Source: Pachysolen tannophilus NRRL Y-2460
Lineage: Eukaryota; Ascomycota; Pichiomycetes; Alaninales; Pachysolenaceae
Reading direction: 5' to 3'
Length of the DNA stretch: 64,000 bases
NCBI GenBank assembly: GCA_001661245.1
Contig: KV454012.1
Coordinates: forward strand, 2,015,574 to 2,079,573
Shown: in pieces, positions 29,116 through 38,288 of the stretch
Layout: the number at the start of each line of letters is the position of its first letter
Numbering within the stretch: position 1 is the first letter of the stretch
Notes under the pieces: model-generated
Database searches by the model: none
Told to the model about the DNA's origin: nothing
What the model saw: only the letters and a program-made list of their open reading frames with translations
Made by a program: the position numbers and the translations under genes

Positions 29116-30720
29116 TCATAATGTTTCATAATTAATATCATCGTCCATTTCTAATTCATTATCTCTATCAGTCGTATGTTTATCTCTATGGTAGTAATGT
29201 TGGTAGAAGTATGTAAAAATGCATGTTGCTAATGCAAAATTCACAAAACTAATCCATGGAAATAATTTTAAACCTTTTGCATCTTCTTCTCCATTTAAAG
29301 AACTAAGTAAGCCTACTAAATACGGAACAACACCGCTTCCGGAACCACCCATACTTGTTATGAATGTAACACCTGAGATATGAAGTTCTAACGGGAGTAC
29401 CTGCATAGCAGCTATAGCTGTTGTTGCAAAAACAGGACCGACGAAAAACCCCACAACAAAAGCATTCATACATTTAATAGTTACTATGGGGATAATTGCA
29501 AATAGGAAAGTAAATAGAGATATTGAAATACAAAGGTAATATAACACTTTAATTTCTTTTTTTTCAAAAAAATGACCTATGATGAATCCCAACACCACTC
29601 TACCTACTGTAAGGCATAACCAAAAAGAAGATGTAATAAATGATGAAGCAGTAGTTGAAATATTATGAATAACCATTAAGTAATTATAGAGCCAATTCCC
29701 CATACTAACTTCATTCCCAATTATTAAAAATAAAGGAATACTGAAAAACCATATAGTTTTATTTTGTAATATTTTGAAAAATGTAAATTTTTCATAATTA
29801 GTTTGAGATTCTTTAAATGGTTGTCGTTGACGATTTGGTTTATTCTGTAATAAGAAAAGATGTTTAATATTATTTTCATTTTTAAAACCAAAATAACAAG
29901 AAATGAATAATAAACTTGCATTGAGCACCAATATGAAATACCATTCATTCCAATTTCCATTGCTATGTTTTAATACAAATGCTCCAAAGACTGGTGTTAA
30001 AATTGAACCAATTCCATAAGCAGCATGTAATAATCCTAAAATTTGATTATTATAGTTCAATTTTCCAGCCCACGAATTAAAAGTACTATTTTGACAACCA
30101 GTTGAAAACCCATTCAAAAGATAAATAATAATTAAGAACAGAAATGGCGGTTTCAATGAACAAACCCCAAAGCATATTATACATGCCAATTGAGCAGATA
30201 AAATGGTTCCTCGTACTCCAAAAGTTTTATGTAAAAAATCATTAGTTGTAGCAGCTAGTAAAAATCCCAAAAATTGAACAAGAAAAATATAAGATACAAT
30301 TGAATTATCTACATGGTAATAGTCCATTAGACTTGGTAGCAATATTCCTGTAGTTTGGTCTGCCATACCGACATTTAATAAACAACAAAATGATAATCCA
30401 ATTTGACATTTTAAAAGAAACGAGTGTTTATAATTGATTGAATCTAATATGACTTCATTATCTAAAAAATGCACTTTAATCTGACGGTCAACCAAATTCA
30501 AATCCACAAACCGGTCCAGATAAACCTGTCTTGAAGTAGTATTGAAACTGTTTGCGTTTACTCTACTACCTGTCACATATGGCGGGGAATGTTCATTATT
30601 ATTTTCACTTGAATCGTCATCATAACCTTGACTACTATTGATAATGGACAACTTTGAAACGCTATAGTTTATCGGTTTAGGATGCTTCAAGTTCACGTTA
30701 TACTCCGATCCCTCCGACAT
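29116..30720 (-). CDS. MFS membrane transporter, Bsc6-like
   Basis: 534 residues from the ATG at 30718-30720; the longer frame begins at TTG. After a polar N-terminus of about 110 residues there are 11-12 hydrophobic helices, the major-facilitator layout. The first helices carry NVGMADQTTGILLPSLMDYY, and the loop after helix 2 has NDFLHKTFGVRG, an MFS motif-A variant. Helix 5 has GSILTPVFGAFVL, and helices 7-11 are clear. The set recalls the fungal Bsc6-like group, related to fucose-proton symporters. Substrate unknown. The tail is acidic (DNELEMDDD). Another MFS subfamily is possible. It shares a 775-bp divergent promoter with REX2. Confidence 0.75.
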   Translation of the reverse strand: MSEGSEYNVNLKHPKPINYSVSKLSIINSSQGYDDDSSENNNEHSPPYVTGSRVNANSFNTTSRQVYLDRFVDLNLVDRQIKVHFLDNEVILDSINYKHSFLLKCQIGLSFCCLLNVGMADQTTGILLPSLMDYYHVDNSIVSYIFLVQFLGFLLAATTNDFLHKTFGVRGTILSAQLACIICFGVCSLKPPFLFLIIIYLLNGFSTGCQNSTFNSWAGKLNYNNQILGLLHAAYGIGSILTPVFGAFVLKHSNGNWNEWYFILVLNASLLFISCYFGFKNENNIKHLFLLQNKPNRQRQPFKESQTNYEKFTFFKILQNKTIWFFSIPLFLIIGNEVSMGNWLYNYLMVIHNISTTASSFITSSFWLCLTVGRVVLGFIIGHFFEKKEIKVLYYLCISISLFTFLFAIIPIVTIKCMNAFVVGFFVGPVFATTAIAAMQVLPLELHISGVTFITSMGGSGSGVVPYLVGLLSSLNGEEDAKGLKLFPWISFVNFALATCIFTYFYQHYYHRDKHTTDRDNELEMDDDINYETL

Positions 30721-31495
30721 CTTCAACTTCCGTTTGGAGCATATACATATATATATATATATATATGATATATATGATATATACCATGCCGGTTACAACT
30801 GCTTTTATTTGTTCGTTTTTTTTTTTTTTTTTTTAACTAGAGATCTCGTGTCACCATTCAAGTGTCAAGAGACATACTCATTTAGCGTCAGTGACGCCAA
30901 CTATTTAGTACTTCATTAATAAGATGAAAAGAAACTAACTGTTAATTCGATAAGAGAAGGCCATGTCAAGCTGTTGCTATTTATTAGATCTGAAAGATTA
31001 ATAAAAAAAATAAAAGAAAACGGTTAAATTTTTATAATAATTTGTAAATACTTTTCAGTATGGAAGAAACGAGTCTTTATGTATGGAGATAGTTAACCCC
31101 GTTTATATAAGTTCAAGAGTAGTATTTATTGTAGATAATCAGATTTTCAGTTTGTTTTTAAAATCTGAGAGATTTGAAGCCTTTAATAGTAAATTTTTGG
31201 TTATTGATCAGGGGTCAAAGATCTTGAATTATATATAATTTAACAAAACTTCCCACAGATTTTTTTCCCTTTCTGTATGATAAAAATTTTTCTCTGCATA
31301 ATAAAAAAAATCATCTAAGATAATAGTTTTAATTGTAATTAAACTCATTTTACTATTAGCATTGATGCTTGGAAAGAGTGTTGATAAATTTGTTAGGTAT
31401 TCATTGACAAAACAGTTTTATCGGTATATAAAATTTAACAAAAAAAATTTTCATATTCATATCAGAAAAGTAATTTCCATAATAATAATTTGAAG
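30721..31495. promoter_or_regulatory. BSC6-like/REX2 divergent promoter
   Basis: 775 bp. It holds a TA-rich microsatellite at 30745-30783, a T18 tract near 30817-30834, and GCGTCAGTGACGC at 30885-30897, two inverted TGACGC half-sites around one base. The REX2-proximal 500 bp is plain AT-rich DNA, and I see nothing else in it. Confidence 0.5.
30885..30897. promoter_or_regulatory. Inverted GCGTCA/TGACGC pair
   Basis: GCGTCA and TGACGC are exact complements separated by one base, resembling bZIP (ATF/CREB or AP-1-type) sites. The pair lies about 165 bp upstream of the MFS gene start. Confidence 0.4.
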
Positions 31496-32179
31496 ATGTC
31501 ATCGGATTTACAAAAACAACAATTGAAAAAAATCAAGTTAACTTCAGGAGATTTACCACGAATCCCTGAACCCAATTCACAATTACCTGATAGTCTTCCA
31601 GAGAGACCAAAGATGAATATGGATCATTTAAAACCAATTGTATGGATTGATTGTGAAATGACTGGTTTAGACGTTTTCAATGATCATATTATCGAAATAT
31701 GTTGTATAATTACAGATAAAGATTTAAATATCATTGATGAAGAAGGTTATGAAAGTGTGATTCATTATGATAAATCTATAATGGATAAGATGAATGAATG
31801 GTGTATAGAACATCACGGTTCTAGTGGGTTAACACAAAAAGTAATTGAATCTTCCAAGACACTACAACAAGTTGAAAATGAATTATTACTGTATATTTCA
31901 AAATATATTAGTCCCAATAAAGGAGTATTGGCAGGTAATTCTGTTCATATGGATAGAATATTTATGGTTAGAGAAATGCCAAAAATAGTGGATTATCTTT
32001 TTTATAGAATCATCGATGTTTCTACAATAACTGAAATTTGTAAAAGACACAACCCAACAATTGCCAATAAGTGTCCTAATAAGAAATGTGAACATACAGC
32101 AAAGGCTGATATATTGGAAAGTATAGAGCAATTGAAATGGTTTCAACTGAATTACTTTATTTCTCCAACCAAAAATTAA
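31496..32179 (+). CDS. REX2: Oligoribonuclease / 3'-5' RNA exonuclease Rex2
   Basis: 227 residues from the ATG at 31496. It is a DEDDh exonuclease with all catalytic residues present: D52 and E54 in WIDCEMTGLD, D153 in GNSVHMDR, H200 and D205 in EHTAKADI. This is the oligoribonuclease family (bacterial Orn, human REXO2), which degrades two- to five-nucleotide RNAs. Yeast Rex2 acts in mitochondria and also trims U4, U5, 5S and 5.8S RNAs. The poorly conserved first ~40 residues could hold a targeting sequence. The CTG at codon 132 occupies a position that is polar in relatives (Glu in yeast Rex2, Ser in human REXO2), which favours Ser decoding. A tRNA-Asn gene faces it 26 bp beyond the stop. 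Confidence 0.9.
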   Translation: MSSDLQKQQLKKIKLTSGDLPRIPEPNSQLPDSLPERPKMNMDHLKPIVWIDCEMTGLDVFNDHIIEICCIITDKDLNIIDEEGYESVIHYDKSIMDKMNEWCIEHHGSSGLTQKVIESSKTLQQVENELLLYISKYISPNKGVLAGNSVHMDRIFMVREMPKIVDYLFYRIIDVSTITEICKRHNPTIANKCPNKKCEHTAKADILESIEQLKWFQLNYFISPTKN

Positions 32180-32194
32180 AATGCAAAAAAAAGG

Positions 32195-32201
32195 AAAAAA
32201 A
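32195..32201 (-). terminator. RNA polymerase III T-run terminator for tRNA-Asn
   Basis: Seven consecutive T on the tRNA sense strand, starting four bases after the discriminator base, as expected for Pol III termination. Confidence 0.75.
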
Positions 32202-32205
32202 GAAG

Positions 32206-32279
32206 CGACAACGGCTGGAGTCGAACCAGCGATCTTGTGATTAACAGTCACACGCCTTAACCAACTTGGCCACGAAGTC
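32206..32279 (-). tRNA. tRNA-Asn (anticodon GTT), with an imperfect acceptor stem
   Basis: A 74-base intronless tRNA. Anticodon stem TGTGA/TCACA encloses the loop CTGTTAA, anticodon GTT. T arm GCTGG-TTCGACT-CCAGC is perfect. Box A (TGGCCAAGTTGG) and box B (GGTTCGACTCC) match Pol III consensus, and the body agrees closely with yeast tRNA-Asn. The acceptor strands are GACTTCG and CGTTGTC. They pair at five of seven positions and leave U4-U69 and U5-U68 as two adjacent U-U mismatches. The discriminator is G. It may still function, or it may be a variant copy. Confidence 0.9.
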
Positions 32280-32579
32280 GAAAATGTTTCTCATGCATTA
32301 ACGCGCGTTCTTCAATCTCTAAATTGTTTTTTTTTTTTACTTTTCTTAACTAAAAATCAAAATTATTTTTGTGATTTTTGACACTACAAATATAATATAA
32401 AGCTTGAACCGAATTCGGAAGCCGAAAGGTTTCTAATTGAATATTATTATTTCTTTTATTTTTGCTAATATTTAAAATTAATATATATTTATAAATTAAT
32501 CATAATTGTAGTGGTGATAATAGTAATAATCTCTTAAGATTTTACTAGAATTGAATATTTTTTTTTCTTTTTATTTAAG
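32280..32579. promoter_or_regulatory. Region upstream of tRNA-Asn and KGD4
   Basis: 300 bp between divergent tRNA-Asn and KGD4. AT-rich with a T tract near 32328-32338. No motif that I can support. Confidence 0.45.
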
Positions 32580-32993
32580 ATGAGACAATCTTTTCAAGTT
32601 TTAGCCAAATATGTTCCTTCAATAAAGTTTGTTGGTGGTCCACACCCTATAATTAGTAAGTTATATTATATTTTACATATACATTTTTTTTAATTTTTTT
32701 TAATTTTTCTTAAATATATGGGGGGTCTAATCTAAGAATATTTATTAACAAATTTGATAATAAAAAATTTTTTTATTTATACAGAATCCACATCTCTGAT
32801 ACCACAACCTCATCCATGTGCTCCAGATAAGTTATTACCGTCTACAGGAGCATCAGCGGGAGCATCAGCTGGTTCTTCAAAAAGTATTTACACTGCAAGA
32901 AGTCAATTGTCTTTAAGGTTTAGATATCCAACTATTGATGAATTAGAAATTGATGATGTTATTAGTGGAGGTGCTGAAACTTTGGTTAAATAA
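32580..32993 (+). CDS. KGD4: Alpha-ketoglutarate dehydrogenase subunit 4 (Kgd4/Ymr31), spliced
   Basis: Two exons, 32580-32655 and 32785-32993, joined within a Lys codon to give 94 residues. The 129-bp intron has GTAAGT, a TATTAAC branch site at 32743-32749 and an ACAG acceptor. The product starts MRQSFQVLAKYVPSIKFVGG, an amphipathic mitochondrial presequence-like segment that includes the conserved IKFVGxxHP block. It continues with HPCAP, the conserved LRFRYPTIDELE and ends in SGGAE. The RFRY...I...E...SGGA signature defines Kgd4/MRPS36, which recruits the E3 subunit to the oxoglutarate dehydrogenase complex. It is shorter than S. cerevisiae Ymr31 (123). The second exon has no suitable ATG of its own. 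Confidence 0.85.
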
Positions 32994-33292
32994 GTTGTAG
33001 GAAGGTTAATGATTTCAAAAAATTTAAAGGTACGAGAAAAAGAAAGAAAAAGGGGAAATAATTAAATAAATGTCTGTTTTTTTTTATAAATAAATTTTAT
33101 GTATATCTTGTTGGTATTTTTTTTTTTTTTTTTTTTTCATTTTTCATTTTTAAGAATAATAGAAATGAATCTTAGCACTAAAGATCTTTTTTTCAACCTA
33201 GATCAGTGACATCGCATTTAATTAACTGATTCATATTAAATTCAAATTTTTATAGTAAAATAAAAATAAATTAATTGAAAGAGAATAAATTG

Positions 33293-33299
33293 GGTCGTG
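33293..33299 (+). promoter_or_regulatory. GGTCGTG motif, copy 5
   Basis: Exact heptamer about 215 bp upstream of the PRE4 start, next to the PACE-like element. Confidence 0.45.
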
Positions 33300-33348
33300 C
33301 AGCGCTATACTAAAAATGGGAGAAACTAAAAAAATATTTGAATTCACC

Positions 33349-33359
33349 TTTTCGCCACT
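33349..33359 (-). promoter_or_regulatory. PACE-like (Rpn4) element upstream of PRE4
   Basis: On the minus strand AGTGGCGAAAA resembles the proteasome-associated control element GGTGGCAAA bound by Rpn4, with two differences. Its place about 155 bp before a proteasome gene supports the reading. Confidence 0.4.
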
Positions 33360-33514
33360 AAGTATAATAATAAATAAGACAACACAGTTCAGTAATAATA
33401 ATAAAGTTAAATAGGTGTTTTTTAAGAGTAAAAAGGTTTAAATTGAATTAATAGATCAATTGAAGTAATAGTTTTCTTTGAATTGTTGATTGGAAAAAAT
33501 ATATTTATAAAATA

Positions 33515-34309
33515 ATGAATCACGATCCATTTGCATGGGGGAGACCTTTAAATGAAACTTATGGTGAATATAATTATAATATTGCCAATGCTTCATCTGT
33601 AACTTCACATAGGAATCCAAAGATGGCTACGCAACAGCCAATTGTTACTGGTTCTTCTGTTTTAGCTATAAAATTTAAAGATGGAGTTATAATGGCTGCA
33701 GATAATTTGGCTTCGTATGGTTCATTGGCAAGATTTGATAATGTTGAGAGATTACTTCAAGTTGGTAAAGATACTATAGTTGGTTGTTCTGGTGATATTT
33801 CAGATTTTCAAAAAATTGAAAGATTACTTGATGATTTAGAAATTGAAGATGGTTATGATATTGAAAATTATGAATTAAAGGCTAATCATATTCATGAATA
33901 TTTATCTCGTGTTTTTTATAATAGAAGATCAAAAATGGATCCATTATGGAATTCATGTCTTGTTGGAGGATTTGATGCTGATTCTGGAGAACCTTTTTTA
34001 AAATATGTTGACTTGTTAGGTGTAACTTACGGTGCTGATTCTTTAGCTACTGGATTTGGTTCACATTTAGCTATTCCTCTATTAAGGAAAAAACTTGATT
34101 CCGATGATGCTGTGAAAAATTTAACAGAAGAAGAAGGTATTAAATTAATTAGTGAATGTATGAAAGTACTATATTACCGTGATGCTAGATCATTAGATAA
34201 ATATAGTCTAGCAATAATTAAGAAAGATGATGTCAAGTTAATTAAAGGTTTAAGATGTGAAGATATGTCATGGAGATTTGCCAGTGGTATTAGAGGGTAT
34301 GGTAATTAA
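33515..34309 (+). CDS. PRE4: 20S proteasome beta-7 subunit
   Basis: 264 residues, the usual length. The start MNHDPFAWGRPLNETYGEYN and QQPIVTGSSVLAIKFKDGVI...AADNLASYGSLARFDNVERL match Pre4 almost word for word. The propeptide lies before TQQPIVTG. This is a non-catalytic beta subunit: after processing it starts with Thr-Gln-Gln, not the active Thr followed by Thr/Ser. It stabilises the post-acid site of its neighbour across the ring interface through its C-terminal tail, here WRFASGIRGYGN. It acts in the nucleus and cytosol. No in-frame CTG was found. The upstream PACE-like motif fits Rpn4 control. Confidence 0.95.
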   Translation: MNHDPFAWGRPLNETYGEYNYNIANASSVTSHRNPKMATQQPIVTGSSVLAIKFKDGVIMAADNLASYGSLARFDNVERLLQVGKDTIVGCSGDISDFQKIERLLDDLEIEDGYDIENYELKANHIHEYLSRVFYNRRSKMDPLWNSCLVGGFDADSGEPFLKYVDLLGVTYGADSLATGFGSHLAIPLLRKKLDSDDAVKNLTEEEGIKLISECMKVLYYRDARSLDKYSLAIIKKDDVKLIKGLRCEDMSWRFASGIRGYGN

Positions 34310-34413
34310 TTAATTAATATTAATATATATATATATCTATATATATTGTATTAGTTCTAAAGTAAAGGCAAAAAAAAAAAAAGAATTATTATTTTTTTTT
34401 CTTTTAGCTGTTT

Positions 34414-35610
34414 TTATAATACATAAGTCAATCCAGGTAGAGCAATTGTGAATATTAAACCTAAATTATTCATTTCATCAAGTCTTTGTAACTCTTTTAA
34501 AATTCTTTTCCTAGGATCTAATCCATCTTCACTTTCCTTTATATGTGTAATAATTACATTTAACCCTTTTAAACATGAATTGTTATTATTATTACAAATA
34601 TTATTATTATTTCCTTTTTTTTGTAAAAGTTTTTCCAAAACTATATCTCTTAAATTCAAAAATTCTGAAATAAGATGTAATGGAGACATATGTCCATATA
34701 ATGGCTCATTGGAATTTGTTATAGGTAAATTAGAACATTCAATCATTATTCCCGCTAAATTACCATTTATTATAAACTGGGAAATTTCATTCCATATGAT
34801 ATGATTTTTACCCAGATAATTATTTTGTTTACTTTCACTATCAGGTTCTACATCTCCAAATAATAAAAGATTTCTACCTGAATTTAAATGATTTATTAAA
34901 TATGCACTGCTTTCATAAATTTTTCTTTCTCCCGTTATATTATCCAAATAAGATCCATGATTATTTTGGAAACATTTTATTCTATAAGTCTTGTTCAATG
35001 GGAACCATTCACCCTGTAATAATTCTTTTAATTCCAAAAAAGTTCCATCTTGTGTTATTAAATTTGGCCAAACTGCATCATTAAATATATTTTTTTTAAT
35101 ATTTGATAAAGTTACATTTGAACCATATACAATTTTAGAATGTAAAGCTGGAGAATTTATAATCAGTGCTGATAAATGATCAAAATGTGAATGAGTTATG
35201 AAAATATTTTTCAATAATTTTAAAATATTAATACTATATCCATAAGGTGAAATTTTTTCTTTCTCTTTCAGAGACCAATTAAACGGTATTAAAGTTTGAC
35301 AATTTGTATATGCATCTACTGATAAAGAATCTGTATATAATTCTAATAAATAATTTTCACTCATAACTTTCTTATTCTTAATATTGTTGATTAAATCTGA
35401 TAATGCTGATATTCCTGAGCCTGCATCAATACAAATAAATTGATCTTTTAAATCTTTGTCAACAATCTCATTATATGTTAAAGTAGTATTTTTCAACAAA
35501 TATGAACAATTCCTACCATCTAAAGGCCCTCCAGAACATCCTAAAACTGTCAATTCAAATTTTGAATCTTGATTCTGTAAATTATCTATAACAATAGGCT
35601 TTAATGACAT
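34414..35610 (-). CDS. PDE1: Low-affinity cAMP phosphodiesterase, class II
   Basis: 398 residues. It carries the class II phosphodiesterase signature ITHSHFDHLSALI, with the HxHxDH zinc site at residues 140-145. This motif replaces the HD-type site of the unrelated Pde2. N-terminal LTVLGCSGGPLDG and the later GDVEPDSES, MIECSN and GHMSP elements complete the metallo-beta-lactamase-like fold. Pde1 hydrolyses cAMP (and cGMP) in the cytosol and resets the Ras/PKA pathway after glucose signals. S. cerevisiae Pde1 has 369 residues; the extra length comes from an Asn-rich insertion near residue 340. The gene is preceded by a long divergent region shared with EPT1. Confidence 0.9.
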   Translation of the reverse strand: MSLKPIVIDNLQNQDSKFELTVLGCSGGPLDGRNCSYLLKNTTLTYNEIVDKDLKDQFICIDAGSGISALSDLINNIKNKKVMSENYLLELYTDSLSVDAYTNCQTLIPFNWSLKEKEKISPYGYSINILKLLKNIFITHSHFDHLSALIINSPALHSKIVYGSNVTLSNIKKNIFNDAVWPNLITQDGTFLELKELLQGEWFPLNKTYRIKCFQNNHGSYLDNITGERKIYESSAYLINHLNSGRNLLLFGDVEPDSESKQNNYLGKNHIIWNEISQFIINGNLAGIMIECSNLPITNSNEPLYGHMSPLHLISEFLNLRDIVLEKLLQKKGNNNNICNNNNNSCLKGLNVIITHIKESEDGLDPRKRILKELQRLDEMNNLGLIFTIALPGLTYVL

Positions 35611-36008
35611 CTTTATTGTAATATTTAGATGTTATTATGTATAAGTAATCATTATATTAAAAAAAAATAGAACATTATTGTTTAATACCTTGAAAAATTG
35701 CATAATCTTTTCATTTCTTTTTTCCTTAAAAGGCTTAAATGTTTTCAAAATTATGTAAGAGATGTAACATGCATTTGGAAAAACAAAAAGTAAAAAGCAA
35801 AAAAATCCATTAATTATCTTCTCTATAAGATATTTTTAGGGGAAGGGGGAATAAGGGAGTCACAATAGAAAAGCAATAAAAAAAAAACAAAAAAAAAAAA
35901 AAAGGTGAAAGATGGGAAAAATAGAAAGTATTTTTAGATTATTTTGTTTTCGTTATCATGGTTTTAAGAAGTATGCGATACTAATAGTTAAGTATATATG
36001 CATAATAG

Positions 36009-36037
36009 AAAATTGGGTCAAAATATGACCCAATTTT
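36009..36037. repeat. 12-bp perfect inverted repeat with a TTGGGTCA core
   Basis: Arms AAAATTGGGTCA and TGACCCAATTTT are separated by AAATA. A related palindrome with 10-bp arms lies between CIA2 and NRK1 (44348-44370), and a single half-site at 7012-7020. Confidence 0.75.
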
Positions 36038-36190
36038 ATTACCTAAATTTTTTCTACAATTCTTATATAACCCAAGACTCAGATTTAACAGCCAATTTAA
36101 AAAATTCAAAAGATTAGATTAAAAAAATAATGTACCCAATTCCTTTTTATTATCATTCTCATTGAATTTTTTTTTAAAAAAAAAACTGGA

Positions 36191-36394
36191 ATGATAAAGT
36201 GCTATCCCATAATTTTTTTTTTTCAGGAAATAGCTAGAAGCATTTGGCCAATTTGGAAAAAAAATTTATCTTGGCTTCGTTTTGAATCATTATACTATTG
36301 GTTAAACCAGTATAAGGATCTTCGAAGAAGTCTTACGATCGATAACTCATGTATATATAAAATATGGTTAACTTCTATTAAACATATTTTATAA
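36191..36394 (+). CDS. Doubtful 67-codon ORF with five Trp codons
   Basis: ATG-initiated frame encoding MIKCYPIIFF then WPIWKKNLSWLRFESLYYW. Five Trp in 67 codons is unusual for a chance frame in AT-rich DNA. A CAG acceptor-like site lies at 36224-36226, so it could instead be a terminal exon, but I found no convincing upstream exon or branch site in phase. No family resemblance. Confidence 0.15.
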   Translation: MIKCYPIIFFFQEIARSIWPIWKKNLSWLRFESLYYWLNQYKDLRRSLTIDNSCIYKIWLTSIKHIL

Positions 36395-36777
36395 TTCCAA
36401 TCCGAGTCCTCGAATCGACAAAGAAAAAAAAAAAGGATATCAAAAGATCAAAATGATATAGAGTAGAGTATAGGCTATCATCATATCATCCCATAAACAT
36501 CTTTTCACTCGATAATTGATGAAAATTCAATTAATTATTCAATTTATATAATATAATTTGAACGATGAAAAGAAAAAAAAATTTTTTAACCAAAAAAACA
36601 AAAAACTGAAAAAAATGAAAAATTTCTCGAGATAATCATGTAAATTCCGAACTGGATATTTTGGCTTGGTGGAAGTTTATAGAAAAGTTGCACATGTCAT
36701 TTATTCCAATTGAAATTGAATTTATATAAGCAATTGAAATAGAAGAGAGTTTTGAATCATTATTGTTGTTAAGGATC

Positions 36778-38076
36778 ATGGGTATTTTTATTCCACTTCA
36801 ATCATTACCAAATTTGAAAGCTTACAAGTATGTGTTTTTTTTTTTTTAAAAAAAAAGAAAGTGAAATAGTTTAAATATATTAACACTCTTTTTTTTTTTT
36901 TATTTTTTTTCTTCTGTGTTTTTTTGTTTGTTTAGATATCAAGGTGATGATCGCTCTATTGTGACTAAATATGTCTTGAAACCTTTTTGGCAACGGTTTG
37001 TTAAGATTTTTCCGTTATGGATGGCACCGAATGTGGTTACTCTTTTAGGATTCATGTTCATGATAATGAACTTGTTAACAGTTTTCTATTTTGATCCATA
37101 TTTGAATGCAAAATCTCCATCTTGGGTATATTTTAGTTATGCTCTTGGATTATTTTTATATCAAACTTTTGATGCATGTGATGGAATTCATGCAAGAAGA
37201 ACTGGACAATCAGGTCCATTGGGTGAATTATTTGATCATTGTATTGATGCATGTAATACTACATTATCTGTTTTAGTATTTGCTTCTGTATTACAATTAG
37301 GTTATAGTTGGAATTTGGTATTAGCACAATTTGCATCATTGTGTAATTTTTATTTATCAACATGGGAAGAATTTCATACACATATCTTATTTTTATCTGA
37401 ATTTAGTGGACCAGTTGAAGGAATTTTATTTGTAATATTTATTTTCATTTTAACAGGTATTTATGGTCCTGAAATTTGGCATCAAGAATATGCAACATTA
37501 AATTTATCATTTTTACCATTCATTTCATCTTTTAATTTTCCAAATTATATTAAAATTGATGCAACTACACTTACTTTTATATTTGGAGCTGTTGGATTAT
37601 ATTTTAATATTGAATCTGCTAGAAGAAATGCATTTAGAGCATTAAAGGGAAATAAAGAATCACTTCATGAAGCTACAAAAGGATTATTCCCATTTTTTTG
37701 GTTTTATCTGACTGTTTTATTAAATTTAATTTTTTATCCAACAATCTTAAATAATTGTCTTTTACCATATTTACTCTCAGTTGGTTTAGCAGTGGCATTT
37801 TCTGTTGGTAGAATTATAATTGGTCATTTAACAAAACAGCTGTTCCCAATAATCAATGCACCAATGTTAATTCCAATTGCTCAATTTATCTTGATACAAA
37901 TAATTGATAAATTTTTTAAATATGATTTAACTAAATCAGTTGAATATATTGTTTGGACAGGTTTAGGTTTAAGTTGTGGAATATACGGTATGTTTGTTAC
38001 AGATATTATTTATGATATTACCACTTATTTAGATATCAATGCCCTAAGTATTAAATATCCAAAAAAGTTGGACTAA
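36778..38076 (+). CDS. EPT1: sn-1,2-diacylglycerol ethanolamine-/cholinephosphotransferase, spliced
   Basis: Two exons, 36778-36827 and 36936-38076, give 396 residues. The intron (108 bp) has GTATGT, a TATTAAC branch site at 36878-36884 and a TTTAG acceptor, and splits a Lys codon in YKYQGDDRS. The product starts MGIFIPLQSLPNLKAYKYQ and is close to S. cerevisiae Ept1/Cpt1. The CDP-alcohol phosphotransferase motif DG-x2-AR-x8-G-x3-D-x3-D is seen as DGIHARRTGQSGPLGELFDH. Seven to ten membrane helices follow. The enzyme makes phosphatidylethanolamine and/or phosphatidylcholine from diacylglycerol at the ER and Golgi. Ept1 versus Cpt1 cannot be separated. A CTG codon stands at a Ser of yeast Ept1 (HLTKQ-S-FP), evidence on codon meaning. 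Confidence 0.9.
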
Positions 38077-38288
38077 GTGTACTTATCACTAAGTGTACTT
38101 TATAACTTCTACTTTTTTTTTTTTTTTTTTTTTTCTTTTAAAAAAATAGAAATATATATTTACAAGTTATGTAAAGATCTTAATACATCTTTCAAAGAAC
38201 TCATCAAACAGAAAATAAAAAAAAAATAGAAAATAAAAATAAACTAAAAAAGAAAAAACCAAAGCAAATTTCAACCTTATATATCAAA

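Larger units (their letters stand above)
32994..33514. promoter_or_regulatory. KGD4-PRE4 intergenic region with PACE-like and GGTCGTG sites
   Basis: 521 bp. After the KGD4 3' end comes a T tract near 33118-33137. Then GGTCGTG at 33293-33299 and TTTTCGCCACT at 33349-33359 (AGTGGCGAAAA on the minus strand), followed by AT-rich DNA up to PRE4. Confidence 0.5.
35611..36777. promoter_or_regulatory. PDE1/EPT1 divergent region with a TTGGGTCA palindrome
   Basis: 1.17 kb. The main feature is a 12-bp perfect inverted repeat (AAAATTGGGTCA/TGACCCAATTTT) around five bases at 36009-36037. A 67-codon ATG ORF lies at 36191-36394. The rest is AT-rich with A runs at 35876-35906 and 36421-36434. No further element can be supported. 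Confidence 0.55.

Noticed and set aside
31898-32251. 117-codon minus-strand frame over REX2 and tRNA-Asn
   Set aside because: It is a shadow of REX2 and runs through the tRNA gene.
35754-36226. Possible intron leading into the 36191 frame (TACTAAT at 35979, CAG at 36224)
   Set aside because: The branch-like site is nearly 250 bp from the acceptor, and a candidate first exon gives an immediate stop in the required phase.
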